From assembly GCA_911728435.2 (NCBI GenBank), contig OU452202.1, forward strand, positions 24,407,135 through 24,471,134: DNA of 64,000 nt, in the 5' to 3' direction. Each line of letters begins with the position of its first letter. Position 1 is the first letter of the stretch. Positions 47,305 through 62,300 of this stretch are shown in pieces. The position numbers were made by a program, and so were the translations under genes. The DNA comes from Apoderus coryli (Eukaryota; Arthropoda; Insecta; Coleoptera; Attelabidae). The notes under the pieces are model-generated. The model was not told where the DNA came from. It was given only the letters and a program-made list of their open reading frames with translations, and searched no databases.

Positions 47305-50300
47305 TTATTTTCTGTAATTTCTGACTTCGATCACAACCGGATTGGCGCCACCATTCTTATAACGTCTTTCTGTTGTGTCATAAAATTTCACTGAAGTCGG
47401 TTCTGCTACACCGCGCATATGACTTTTAGTAACCGATTTTGTTTCGCTAGATTCGATAGTTTCCAGCGACCGACCGTCTTTGCCTGGTATCGTCTTCTTA
47501 GATATGGTTTTCGTGGTGTTGGTAACGGAAGGTCTGTGTGGGTCGGCATTTCTTGTTGTGGTGTGATAGGTTTCTGAGAAGTCCGTACTGGATGTACTGC
47601 CTCTGCGCAGTACTGAATGAGTTGGCGTAGGTGAGATTACTCGAGTGTCTCTTAACCTACAAACCAGTAAAAATGCATATATTATAATAATAATATTATT
47701 TATTACAGACCCAATTACAAGACAATATAACGAAATAAATAAGCTACTAATAATAAACTAATTAATAATCCTACAAAACAAAATATGCACACACATTAGA
47801 TGGCCAGATTTTGCAAGAACAGAGACAATTGAGCGCAGAAAGATCTTACAGGCTCATTGAAATAGTTAATTTCCTGACTAAATCCTTCTATGTTACATGT
47901 TTGGCATGCTCGAAGTAGTGGTGCTTTGGATTCATAATTAGTACGAAAAACAGGAACGTGAAATAGTCTGCTACTCCTCGCAGAGGGGCGCGGTATGTTA
48001 AAATTCAACGATCGGAGTAGGTTTGAACAGTCCACCAAGCTATTTATAATCTTAAACAGAAAGAGTTGTCCGGCATACACTCTGCGAGCAGCCAGCGAAA
48101 CCATTTGAAAGCGATCGAGCAGTGCTCTATGATCGAATCCTCTACATGTGAATCTACCGTCAATTTTAAACGCTAAATATTTAAGGAATTTGCGCTGTAT
48201 GTATTCAATGTGTCCTGCATGAAATTGGTAAATGGGAGACCATATTATAGATGCGTACTCAAGCTTAGATCTTACCGGAGCACAATACAAATTAGTTATA
48301 CATTCAATATCACTAAAATCTTTGGTAACACGAAACAAAAAGGCAAGCATGCGTAGTGCATCTCGGGTAATACTTTGAATATGATAATTAAATGACAATT
48401 CAGTGTCGACGTAAACTCCAAGATCCCTGACAACATCACAACACTCAAGCGCAGTGTCACTCAGCTGATAGCGATATTCAAAAACAGTTTGCGATTTCGA
48501 AAATATGACAAACTTACATTTATTAATATTTAAAGGCAATTTATTATAGTTACACCAATCTTCAAGCTTAGATAAGTCGCGCTGCAACAATACGGAATCC
48601 CAAGTGTCTCGAACAACACGATACAACTTCAGATCATCCGCAAACATCAAATGGTTGCTTGTAAGTTCCTGGGATATGTCATTAATGAAAATTGAAAATA
48701 TTAATGGTGCCAAACAGCTCCTTGAGGCGCTCCGCTGGTGGGTGTGAAAGTTTCCGATTTATGACCATTGTATTCGACATAGCGTTGTCGATCAGACAAG
48801 TAGGAGGCAAAAAACGTTAAAAGATCCTCATGAAAACCCAACCTCGACATTTTCCGTAGGACAAGCGAATGATCCAGCTTATCGAAAGCCTTCGAAAAAT
48901 CTGTATAAATCGCATCGATCCGCAGACCCTCCCCGAGGGTACGAAATACATCCTCTAGAAAACAGGTTAGATTGGTTACTGTAGAGCGGCCTGTGGTGTT
49001 GCTGTGGATCAATCTGATGCTTAATTTGAGTAAATATTTTTCGATGTAATCCCGCTTCAAAAAACTTCGAGAAGTTGGGCAGGAGCGAGACGGGTCTATA
49101 ATTTTCAACATGATCATTCTCAGCAGATTTATGCATTGGGCAAATGCGGGAAATTTTCCAAGCTTTTGGGAATATAAATGATACAGGATTGCCTAATGAA
49201 AACGGACTTACCTTGTTGGCGGTTCATAAATATCCCCATTATAATTCTTGCCAGCACTAGTCCTCTTCACCGTTGTACTGTAACTCTGACTTTTCCATTC
49301 AGCATTTTTGTCATCGTCATTTAGAGTTTTAAATAGTTCCGGAGCGTTATCCTTTAAATTTGACATAAACACTCGCTTGTTGCTAGTAAAGTTGCTTCTG
49401 TATTCACCATTTTCAGGATGTCGTCCTGTGTCCACACTATCACCGTTTCGTTGGAAACGGGAGGTGAAAACGTCTTCGTTGATGTCTTTTTGGCTTCTAA
49501 AACGTAACATGTTGTTTAAATTCGGTGTGTCATGCTTCAACAACGGATGTGAAATCTATGTGTAATTTTATGTACCTGTTAAGGCTTGAAATAAGTCCGG
49601 GACTTTTCAGTCCGATAGGATTCTCGTCAAGACGATGAAGCTGTGGATTTGAGGTGTACATATCTGGTCTGGAATAGTCGTAGTTAGCGTGAACGTTGAA
49701 ACTTTTACTGCGCGATAGGTTCGATTTGTAAGTACGAACTGGTTTGGCTGGAGCTAAAACAAAACCCTAAATAAGTAACTAAATTTCCTTATAAGTTTTT
49801 TAAAAATATTTTAAATACAATGTGACAACGGATAGAGTTTGGAAGAGGAAAAACTTTTTTATTTGTCGATTTAGAAGAAAAAGTCATTCTTTATAAAAAC
49901 GTCTGCTTAAAAAACTTGGCAAATGCACCACGAACTATTTTTTGATCCAATATTATACGATGAAAAATGAAAACGTTGTAGCCTTTTAAAATGTGGATAA
50001 GCTAATTTAATGGCACTGTACTGTTTTAATTTTTATCTCAAAAATGAAGTAAAATACGATGGAAAAGTCAGTGACGTACATTTTTTGCCATTAAACTTGG
50101 CTAAGTTTTCTTACGAGCCCTATACTGGACTCACCTAATCATTTTACTCTAGGTATGCCCAACAGCGATGCCAAATTTCAAAGTAATCGGCCATAATATA
50201 TTTGCAATATTAAAAAAAAAAGTTATTGAGCAAATAACACAGGAACTATTTTTTTTTATTTTTTCAACACATCCTAGATTCTGTTAATTTTGAAACCCTC

Positions 50301-53300
50301 CGAATATCTTCAATAAATTTTACAAAATGTATGTTTACTAGCAACTTACCCTCGCCTGTTGGAGTGATCCTTGGTGACGACACTGTATTTATAATAGACA
50401 CATTAATGGTACTATTTGTTTTATTATTGTTTTTCTCCAATCTGGTTGGTATGTCGTGGTGACGATTCAAATGTCTGGGCAACGTTTGCGACGTCCTATC
50501 TTCATCCACTGTCGTGTTCTGATTCACTAATCGACCAGTAGATTTACTGAAACGACCCAGTGTGCTTTGCGATCTGAAAAAATGTTTATACACAAATCGT
50601 GTTACCCTTGAATTAATAATAATAATTATTATTATTAGTGGAAAACAATCACTTAATCAGAGGGAGTTAATAATGTTGTACGTAGTTGGCGGTGGAATTA
50701 GATCGAACGTAAATATGACATTAGTGTGGAATTATTTTAAACGCTCCAAATTTAGATGTAAATCTTGAAATTAATAGCAAATAATGTTGTATTTATATTT
50801 TATGCAAATATTATGTTTAGGCCTTGATCCTAACCCTGATCTTAGCTTGATTATGGTTGTGAAGGCAGTAGGCGATTTCTAAAATACGTAACACTGTAGG
50901 CAGATTTATGACGTTTTAAATTATTACCTGTTATTTGAATATTGTCTTATACTATAGAATTTTTGATGAAGTAGGTGTCCGATTACAATTAACTTTAAGT
51001 AAAATAATTGTGAGTATTTTGAGATGGTAAGTTTGTGATAAAACGGATTACTTGAGAAAGTTTTGCATCATCATAGAAGATAAATGCAAAATTCAGCGAT
51101 GTTTGTTTTATTTTTACTGGAACCAGCAGAAGAAATCAGTGCTATACTAGTTTCAAAACAGTGCGATTAAGTTACATTGAGCTAAATATATATTTACCTT
51201 TTCCTATGTTTTGTAACGTCGTTTGGCTTACTTCTACTAAATCCAAAATATAAATAAAAAATCAATTTAAATTTGAGTTAATGATTTATTAATAACAGCG
51301 AAATAATTTTCAAATATTAACAAACGTATTTAAATTTAACAACTATACAACCTGTAAATCTGAATTAAAAGTCAACTTAATTATTATATCTGTACCCCAG
51401 AATAAAACTGTATTAAGTCCACTTTTTACGAAAATCAGTTTTTTCACTTTTCTAGCGTAATATTAACTCCTCTTTACTTGCGAATGTCCTACAGTACTAG
51501 GTTAGGATGTTACAAGATTTAATAAAATATTAAGTCCTACACCAGTCTGGAATAAAACTGTGTTATATGCTTAGTTACAGATTTATTTTTTAAAACCTTA
51601 TACTAAGTCCGATAATTTCCTGAATAAGTCCATATTTTGGTATTTATGTGCGTTAGTCGTGAGACTGCTGTAGAATTTAGCATGTATTTGAGTTTTATCA
51701 AATCAAATCAAATCAAATCAAAATCTTTATTTTCCATAAACTGCAATTGCAGTGTAGAAATTGTCATACAGTATAAGTATATACACAGTACAAATACATA
51801 AACACATCTCCGCCACAATACAAATAAATAATATACAAATGAAGGCAGTTACGATATATACAATATCCAAACATTGATACACAAAACAAACATATAAACA
51901 ACAAACATAGAAAGATCTTACAAATTTCTACAATCAAGAAACTCACTTAGGCTATATATAAATATCATTAGTGATATTCATAAAAAAATGAGTTCAACTA
52001 GGTCAAGAAGAATTATGGATATGGTTCATACAAAAGAACCCAAAAAAACTAAAAAAATTAGCTTTTGGCTATTATTCATAAATTGTAATTAAAAAAAAAA
52101 TCCCGATGGCAGCCAGTCGGAAAAGTAGATTTTTGATTTATGTATTTTTTATTTATACTTAGTCTACCACTGACACCCACTATTAATAAACAAATAATGG
52201 AATATTCTGACATTCGCCAAATATAACCAAAGTGTCATATTGACAGTTATTTTAACTGAAATACCCATTATACTATAATACATAAATACGTAAGTACGGT
52301 CTTATTGTTATTTCACAGGTGTTTATTTGTCAAAATAATTACAGGTATAGCGGGTGATGATATTTTTTTTATTTTTTGTTACTTTATATTGACTTACATT
52401 TACTTAAATATGCCAGCGATGAAAAAACTCTCCAAATAAATATTGTAGAGATTTAAGTGCTCTATCATTTGATATATAACATTGGTATGTTCTATTAACA
52501 ATGAAAAAAATATGATTTTTTTAAAACTTTGACAGGCTGCCATTCTGAAACTAGCTCTCCGATTTCAATCGCCAACGCACTCACGCGATTCCATGACCTA
52601 GCCAATTTTGTAACCAAATTTTGTTTCGATTGGTCAAAAAATGCGGCCTAGAACGTGACGCAAAGTTTCTATATCCTATATATATATAGATATATAAACT
52701 TTTGAACTGAGGTCATTTTTAGGATCCAGGGGTCATAAAATGAAGTACTGCATAAACATTTTTCAAAATTTCGGTTGTGTCGATCTCCTGAATAGTTAGA
52801 TTTTTTTTAAAAATCTACTAAAAACCTCACGGTTAAGTGCAGTTTGAATAACAAGTGAGAATAAGGTTTTTTTTTTTGAAATTACTTTACGTTTAAATAT
52901 TCTTGTATCTACCAGTAAATTAAAGTATTTTAGTAGTATTAAGTCCATACCAGGTAAATTTCATTGAAATAAAACTATATTAAGTCCATTAAATCCAAGT
53001 TCCAAGTAAAAAAAAAATTTTTTTTTGGCATGAGTTGAAATGTGAAGTGTTTGTAAATATTACATTATTATAAGGAAACAATAGAAAACATAAATAAATT
53101 GCCCGCATATTTTAAACCAGAATAAATACAGAAGGTAATTGCAATAATAAAAAAATTCATTTGCGTTTCCTGAACAATTAAGAAATGGGACTTACCTAAT
53201 AGATACAGTTTTATTCTGGGGTACAGATATTAAACCAGTATCTAAGATTAATACAAAATTTGAAAAACTAGTCCATTCTTAAGTGGAGTTATAATATCAG

Positions 53301-56300
53301 TGTTAGAGTAAAAGTTAAATTTCCACAAAATAAGTTTAATAAAACAATCGTGTAACGAAATTTCTCGGCCATACATGTTTTGGAACTTGACCAGTCTCAT
53401 CACCAAGTCTTACTCTCATTTTAACTACGTAGATTGAAGCACAAGAACTGAATTAGTGAAAAACGTTAATAATTTTGAAAATTTATTAAAATATAAATAT
53501 AAAAAAACTTTTTTTAATTTAAAATATCTAAAAAACATATTTTTCATTTTTACACTGTCTAATTCCGAAACATCTATGGCTGAGAAATTTCATTAGACAA
53601 TTGTTTTATTAAACTTATTTTGTGGAGATTTGCCTTTTATTCTAACACTGTGATTAATACAAAAGATAATTATTTATAGATTGTTCTTGACTTCATTATA
53701 ATTTTATTGAATTAATAATACACGTACTTGTATTTTTTATTTGGTTAATTTAAGAAACACATAAATTAGATGCTAACTTAGTTTATATTTAAGATAAGTA
53801 TTAACTTGACATTTCTATTTAGTCGTATAATAAAATGTGTAACCTTGCTATTTTAGTCGTCCTTACGTAGGATAAGCATTTGGCATGCCAAACATGGGCT
53901 TCTATTCAAATTTCATGGTCATTATCTAATTATTCTCTTTACCAACAACAAAACAAAACAATCTTTAATAGTGATATTTAATTATTTCAAATGTCTAATA
54001 AACCTTGCTCTTGGAGCTTAATCTAACATAATCAACTTATTATTATTTATTACTTCTTACCTTCGTTCGTCTTCTTTAGTTCTTCTGGAAGTTCTTGCAG
54101 GCTTTACACCATCATATTTGTTTTCTCGTCCGTATATGCTTCCTCCAAAAGGATCTTCTCCAAGATAGTACCTGAAAATAATCCACGGATTTACAACTTG
54201 GTTTTGGGGACCAGAAAAGAATTGGTAACCTTCGGAACCAACATTTTTTTATTTTCTGAACTAAATAACTAAAAAGTGGTCTGAAAAAGACAACAACTAA
54301 ACATGTTAGCCGAAATGTTCCCAAAATTACAGAAGCTACTGTATAAATTTAAGGTAGAATTGCGAAAAGAATTGTTTAACAGTTCACAATTTTCAAAAAA
54401 TATTATATTTCTCTTTTTTTTTGTCTTCAAATGTCTGACAAATCAGTATTTAAAATTAAAATTAATGAATTAATTAATTGTTCGCCTAGTGACTTTTTGT
54501 GTTTTTTTTCTTCTCTCTTCCTGTTTCTTGCATGGGACTATTAGTAATAGAATTAGGTAGATATATATTACTTTTTTTTTCTAAGGATAAGTGCTAAGAC
54601 AGATGAGGCATGCACATTGCATGCCTTAAGCTGGCCTCATGCCTTTTCGATTGTGTATTACTGACTATTATTATTATTATTACTGAAATAATTGAATAAA
54701 TACGAACATTTATTTCAATGGAAATTTTTGTTGTTAGTTTGACTTAAAGAACTACTAGTTTTGAACCTTTGAAGATGGTTTGATAAATCGGAAACGTTAC
54801 CATTAAACTGCTATGTTTTTTGGCACTGTCACTCATATCCCATCAATATCTGCTTCCATTGTGACAGTACTTGAGTCGTTTTTGGATTTATATCAATTTT
54901 GAATGTTCTGTTTTAGTAAAATCGTAAAACGTGTTTTTCAATATGAATTTACGCCAAAGATAAGACTCCTCAATTCTGAAATTGAATTAAATCTCAAACC
55001 CTATAGGGAGAAAAAGTTAATCTGATTGATTGATTCGAATAATTTTTGGTAAATTAGAACCATCCATCTGGAAAGTTATATATTGTATGTAATATTAAAA
55101 TAACGAACGTCTTTATTTGGCGAAGCCTAGCCTAGTGCCCATTCACACAACTATTTTTAACAAAAATAAAATAAATTATAAAGCAAAATAAAAAAAAATA
55201 TTAATAAGTATTAATAAATACATAAAGAAAAATAATATAATAATACTTAAATTGAAATTTAGTATCTAACAATATGGAATAATAATAAAATTAATATACT
55301 TCAATCAAAAAAGAACTATTTTAAGTTAATTTATCAAACATTTGATTATACTGCTGCGAGAGTCATTATACCTACTTAGTACTAATGATCTTGGTTCTGC
55401 AAGAGGTTTATTTCCAAAACTAAGTCCAGATTTATAAAAAATTAACTAATATCTTATTGATAAAGTTGGCTGAGGTTGGCATCGGCGGACGCATGCTCGA
55501 ATAATAAATTATCTTCAACCTTTCCTAGGCAGTGCTATCATTGATCAGCAGTACGGATTTTTGCCACGAAAGTCAGCTGAGCTAAATCTGTTGAAATACA
55601 CCAACTTTATTATTGATGCTCTGGAGAGTGGATCGGAGGTACATTCAGTGTATACCGATTTCTCCAAAGCCTTCGATCGTGTAAATCATAAAATCTTATT
55701 GATAAAGTTGACTGAGGTTGGCATCGGCGGACGCATGCTCGAATGGATGACTAGCTACCTTGATAACAGAATTCAATACGTTAAGGTCAAGGGCTTTGTT
55801 TCTACTGAGATAAAAGTATCATCTGGCGTCCCCCAGGGATCACACTTGGGACCACTGTTTTTTAATATTTTCGTATGACATCGCCAGATGTTTTAATTCT
55901 AGCGATTTTCTCTTGTTGGCTGATGACCTCAAACTATTTACAATAGTCAACAAAACTGAAGATTGCGAGAGATTGCAGTCTGACCTCGGGGTTCTTCACA
56001 AGTGGTGTGTTGGGAATGATATGCATCTGAATGTTGATAAGTGTTGTTTTATGTCCTTTTCGAGATCAAGACGGACCACTCTTTTCGATTACTCACTGAA
56101 CCAGACTTCCCTTAAATTGGTTACTACAGTTAAGGATCTTGGAGTCATGCTTGATAGTGGTTTGACCTTTATTCCACATATAACTTCAATGGTCTCAAGG
56201 TCTCTGAAGGTTCTTGGCTTCATTAAGCGTTGCTCACGGGAGTTCACACATGTCGATTCTCTGAGGCTTCTTTACACAAGTTTGGTCAGACCGTGCCTTA

Positions 56301-59300
56301 AGTATGCGTCGGCTGTCTGGTCTCCACATTATACTGTGCATCTAGTAAAAATTGAGCAGGTACAGCACAAATTTCTTAGATACCTAGCCTACAAACTGCT
56401 TATAGACTTTATTTTTGAGAATCGTTTTGAATTATATGCCGACTTAAAGGCGTTGACACACGGGGTGATCGACGACAGAGACATGATTTGATTTTATTGT
56501 ATGACCTTATAAATGGAAGGTTGAATTGTCCTGATCTTTTGGGCAAGATTGGAATTCATGTTCCATATCGTGCAACGCATACGAGGAGTATGTTTCACCA
56601 GACACATTCCAGAACAAATTATGGTTGCAATTCATTTTTGGCGCGCTCAATGCGTCTCGCCAATGACAGTGAAGAGACACTGGATTTTTTTGTCCCGAGA
56701 AATACCTTTTTGGGTTCAGTAGGGCACCTCTTTGATAATTAATACGTTGTGTTGTACCATATTGCATTATAATAGTGAAGTATTGATCGTGTAGATTATT
56801 ATTATCCATTTTATTTGTGATTGATTTTTATTTGACATTTTTCGATTGTCTAATTCTTTTGAAGTGTTTTATTGTAGAACTATTTATATTTATTGTAATT
56901 TTGTATAAAATGGGCGTTTGCCCGTAAATAAATAAATAAATATTGTATTACTATTTCCCCCTATTTCCCTAATAAGCTTTTTCCAGCGATAGAGGAGCAT
57001 AAATTTTAATCCCATCATAATTTATTTTTTTTGCAAATTTGGAAAAAAGCTCTTAACTTATCGAGACGAGCATGTATTGATTATAATAATATACCACATA
57101 AAATGCTATAGATATGCGTGGGTTTAAATAATATATGTAAAACTACTGAGAAAATAAAAAAATCCTACCTTTGTACCGGTGGTCTATCCATACTACTTTG
57201 GCTTATATTCGAATCGATAATATGGCCTTGTTTATAGGATGGACTGGGTGAGCGTTTGGCACGTTGTTTGGCTTTACGTTCAGCACTGACCGACCGTATT
57301 TTTCCGACTAGTTTCCGAATAGATTGGCCTGCAAAAATTATAAATAAAAAATTATTATTGTTCACCATTTTAGAATCCATGCTGCATTTTTTATTAAGAA
57401 TTATGATAATATGTATACATACATAATAGTAAGATTGTGCGAGATTGTTGTTGTGTATTTGCGATGTAATGTGTGTTCCACAGAATGCAGTTTCAGTTAT
57501 TTAAATTTGCAACAAGTAACGTTATTATTATGCATCTTGTGTTGTATTTATTATATTACACAGTGTGTCTCATTAGAATTCACTTCGAAATTGCCTTCAC
57601 AGTTTTTCCTCAAATTTTTCAAAATTACGATACATGGAAATATTATTTTTTTTCAAGGCTATACATTTTCACAAATTGATGACTTTGTCTCCACGTATAT
57701 ATCATCGAATATTAACTATTTTCACTGTGGTATATATAAAGCATGAAAATGATCGTGTGTCGTGCTTCCTTATTTGATATCTTTCTTCATTTTTATGTAT
57801 TATAAACGATTAGGTATTCTTCCTCATCTTCGACTATATGCAAAAAATACCCACATCATACGGAACAAACTCAACATGAAACAGACACTATCTGCATTCA
57901 TGAGAAATTATTAAACGAGTCTGTGTGATACACAAGTAAATTATGCAAATAAAAAAATGTTAGGAGTGACCGAGCTGTTGTTATTGTGCTTGTCAGGTGG
58001 AAAACAAGTTCTCAACTTATTGTTTCCATCGTTCATACGCAATATTACTAAAAAAATCAATCGGTTCTTGCCATGTATTGATTATAATGAGGATTATTTT
58101 TATAATTACCAATAAATTAATTAATTATTCACGTAAATCTTTAAGATCTCTGTTTAAAGCAAAATACGAAAGGAAATAAATATAATGCAAATATTTAAAC
58201 GTTTGATTAAAACGATTTACAGCAAAGTTTGCGACATTTTTCATCTTTTTGAGATGGTACCTCATGGGATAGGGTCCAGTGGAATGGCAGGTAATGCGTC
58301 TTTAGAGGGGCGTTTGAATACAATCGTTTGCAGACCTATTTTTGCGCATGGTAGACTCCACTAATACGTATCTGGTAACAAAAATGATAGGGAGTTAAAG
58401 AGTAAAGATGGGATTAGGTATTGAAGTATTTTGAAGTTGAAATATTGGATAGTTAGTTCAAAAACAGAGTTAGAAAATCATCATATTTCTCTTTGCAGGC
58501 GTAATTTTGCGCATGGTAGTCGCCACTAAGGCGTATCTGCTAGCAAAAATTTTCATAGGGTTTTAAAGACAAAAGATGGGATTAGGTAATGAAGTATTTT
58601 CAAGCGGAAAGATTGAATAGTTAACTCATAAATTGAGTTCAAACATGGGTAACTTTTTCAAATTTACATATATATTTTTGTGGATGGAAATCTCCACAAA
58701 TACGTATCTGGCAGCAAAAATTTTAATAGAGTTTTAAAGACTAAGGTTTGGATTAGGTAATAAGGTATTTTGAGGCTACAACAATAAATAATTACTTAAT
58801 AAATTGAGTTCAAAGTCAGCAACGTTTTCCTCATTTTGTGCTATGATTCTAATATTTAATAATGATAATATTACGTTATTACCTTATTTATATATTTAAC
58901 AATCACTTGTAACTAAAATTGTACGTGAAAACTTTCTGTATTAGACAATATCCATATATAAAAAAAAACTTTAAATTTCCCTTCAAATATCCGCCATTTT
59001 CTTATAATTTTTTTATAAATTTAGCCAAGGAACAATTCCAGCGTAGTGGGGACAGCATTGAAGAGATGGCGCTGTTTATACACAGTGACACAAAAATGTA
59101 ATGGTTTTGTCGTACTTATATTATTAATATATAGTTGTATGTGGTGTGTGTTATATGTATATGCGCGTAACAAGTGATGAGTGGGTATATTTATCAGCCC
59201 AGACTGGCTTAAAAAGAACAAACAAATAGGTGTGAATTTGGTCATTCATATTATGTCTATATTTTTATAAAAATTCAAATATTTAAAAAACTGTCAGGTT

Positions 59301-62300
59301 TAGGTGAGATGTACTTTAATGAAAGTTAGGTTTATTTTGAACGGGGAATCTAAAAGTATATTGATATACAGGACATTCCATTTAAAAAAACACAACTATG
59401 GTTCATTTCTTATATTTGGGACACCCTGTATAGACTCACAATAACTAATACCCTACTTAATTTTTAAAATTTTTACTGTTAAAGTAATCACTGTACCAAT
59501 CGTAAATCCAATAGATAGGTACTATGTTAAACCGCATATTAAACTAAAACTTAATTTTTCTCGAAATTGCAGCATTCTATCATATTGAGATAAGAATACC
59601 TCATACTTCCTAAGAATGATGTCAGAATTCTCCAAAAGTTAGTGAAAAAGAAGTTTTTATTAAAAATGTCCGTTGATACCTGTTTAGATGCCTAAGTTCG
59701 CAATTTAATTCAGCAGTGTATGGCTAACGAATGCTTCTATTTAGGGAAATATCTATGTCACCTTTCACTCCAACGTCTAAAGGCGCTTTCGCGATACCTT
59801 TAAAAAACCTATGCTAAGCCGCCATCTTTTAAAAACTATAACTTCTTTCGGAAGCAATTTCGCATTAGAAGTTTGGCGTTGAATTGCCATGAAATCTGCT
59901 CTAGAATTTGTGGCTTTCGCTTGGTCCATTGGTTTCTGGACACATTGTATATTATTAGGAAAGACACTCTTTGATGCATGAAATAAGTGTCTCATGGTTT
60001 TGAAACTGACAAACTAAAACAACAGGGCTAACCTAATACATTTTGAAAAACACTGCAAGCATACAGGGCGGTCCAAAGAAGAGATAAGTATGTATTATCA
60101 TAGTTCTGGTTTTTTAAATAGAACACCCTGTATTGGAGTATTTTAATAGTCCCTCAAAAATAACTGGGATTAGTTTTAAGGTGTCATTTACCTATGTTTT
60201 ACGGTTTTCACAAAAATCATCAATTTGTGAAAATATTTAAAAATCTTGACTATTTATAGTAAATAAAACCAGTTTTTTACATTCATCCTTTTTATGTATA
60301 ATAGTATATAACTATAACTAGTCTAAGCGAAGATAAGCATCAAACGTATAAGAATACTAGCACAAAAAAGAATGTGAAAATAATTTACGCAAAATAGAAA
60401 TATGACATTTTGTGCCACTATGTATTAGTTTTTGGCGACACCTATTGAGGAGAAGAATGTATTAAAATATTCTATAAAATTACTCTAAGTTAAGAAATGA
60501 ATAATTTGAAATGCAATGAGATTCACTAGCGCCACCATCGGACATTTTTGTAAGTAACCATTTCGGATTCCCCTCTTAAACTGTTCCTATCAAGTTTGAT
60601 AAACTTTATGGCTTTTTATTGAAGCACAAGCTGTTTCAAAGTCCCTAACAAACCCGAATTATTACAAAATGAGTTTAAAATTTCCCTGCTCTGACTTTAA
60701 CAGCTATTGCAAAGATCATTACTAGCTATCTTTCGTTTTGATTTTGCGTCAACGACATCAATCTAATCTAATATTGAATTTTTGTTATTTTTTCATGATG
60801 CTGAAGTAAGTAGTTGCAATTTTCTCACATACATTTTTTTAAGCACCAAATATGTAACTGGCTTATTTCCAAAATATTCAAAACACCATAAATATCATTT
60901 TATAAAATGTCTTACCGATAATATTGCCAGTTTTCGTCTTGGGTGTGTCGACAGCAAATCTAGTTTTCTGGTACTTTTTCTCTGTAACAGTCGGCATTGG
61001 TGGTGGACTAGGTGGTGAATAATCCGGAGGAGGTTCCTCCACTCGTTCAATTTTGTGATCTTCTCTGGCATCTTCAACACGAGTAGATCTACTTTTAGTA
61101 CCATAACCATTTTGCTGTCGAGAACGTTCGCTTTCCCATTTCTGTTGCCTCTGTCGTTCGGACGCTTTTTTGCGTTGGGGTGGTGTGGGTGAAATGTCTA
61201 TGTCTCTGCAGTCAACCAAAAATTAGGAACAACTCGTCAATAGTGTGAAACAAAAATCACCCAAGCTGCTGACCCCTTCATTTGGTTTTCTTAGCCGAGA
61301 AATAGTTTCTTGGAAGAAAATGGGAAAAAAAAAATTGGCAAAAACAATTTAGTTCATTTAAAGGATTCCTTTATGAACGGAGGGATTAGAATTAAAGAAA
61401 AAATACAGCCGACACTTTTAGAAAACCAGAACTTAGTTTAGGAAGTATAATTGGCAAATTGCAAGCCTGGGTAAATGAAATTTCTTTGTTACTACGTTGA
61501 ACAAAACAAGGAAAACATTATGCACAATGATGCGAAAAAAGAAGATGTGAGAAAATCCAACCATCCTCAAAAAAGTCAGACCAGAATAGATACATTATTT
61601 TTAAGACAACAGATTGCCAAATATCTCCATTCTTTTATGGCGATCCGTTCGAATTTCTTAAACAATTTGAAGAGGCAACCCATTTATGAAGATTTGGAAA
61701 TAGAGAATGATGTTTAAGAAGCAACGCAAAAGAAAGTGTATGTAAATTGTTAAGTTTTCCAGGAAAATCGATAAATTAAACAATAAATTAGAAAAACATT
61801 TTGGTAAACCAGCAGACACAGCTTTTGAGCGAATTTGTTTCAAGTTAGCATCAAATTTAAGATGCAATGGGGCGGATTTTTGGTACAAAAGTCTCTACTG
61901 ACCTATTCGGATGCTCTCTTTAAATCGTATGTGATAGCTATAACTGATCTTGATGAAGAAACTAATAAAACTTTCCTAAATAATATATCATTCATCAATT
62001 TTGGTTGGGGTTAATTAATTGTTACTATCCATCTCACTTGCAGTGCCCCAGGGAGAAATTTACGTAAAAAAATAGAGGTAAACTTGTTTCCTATACCTGT
62101 GAGGAGACATTCTTGTTGATCTCCCATAATCAGGTGTATTCGATTGATAACTATGATTTCGGTAATTCGAAGCGGGTGACTGATGTTGCCGATAATCGGG
62201 TAGTGGCGATTGTCGAACATGGTAATCGGGCGATGGCGAAATGCGGCGCACGTGTTCAACAGGATATGGAGTTGAAGTTTGATATGGCAGTGGAGATTGG

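Noticed and set aside
49497..49575. A frameshift in the disordered-protein gene between 49496 and 49576
   Set aside because: A 79-bp intron with a GTACAT donor and TTTTAG acceptor restores phase exactly, so no frameshift is needed.
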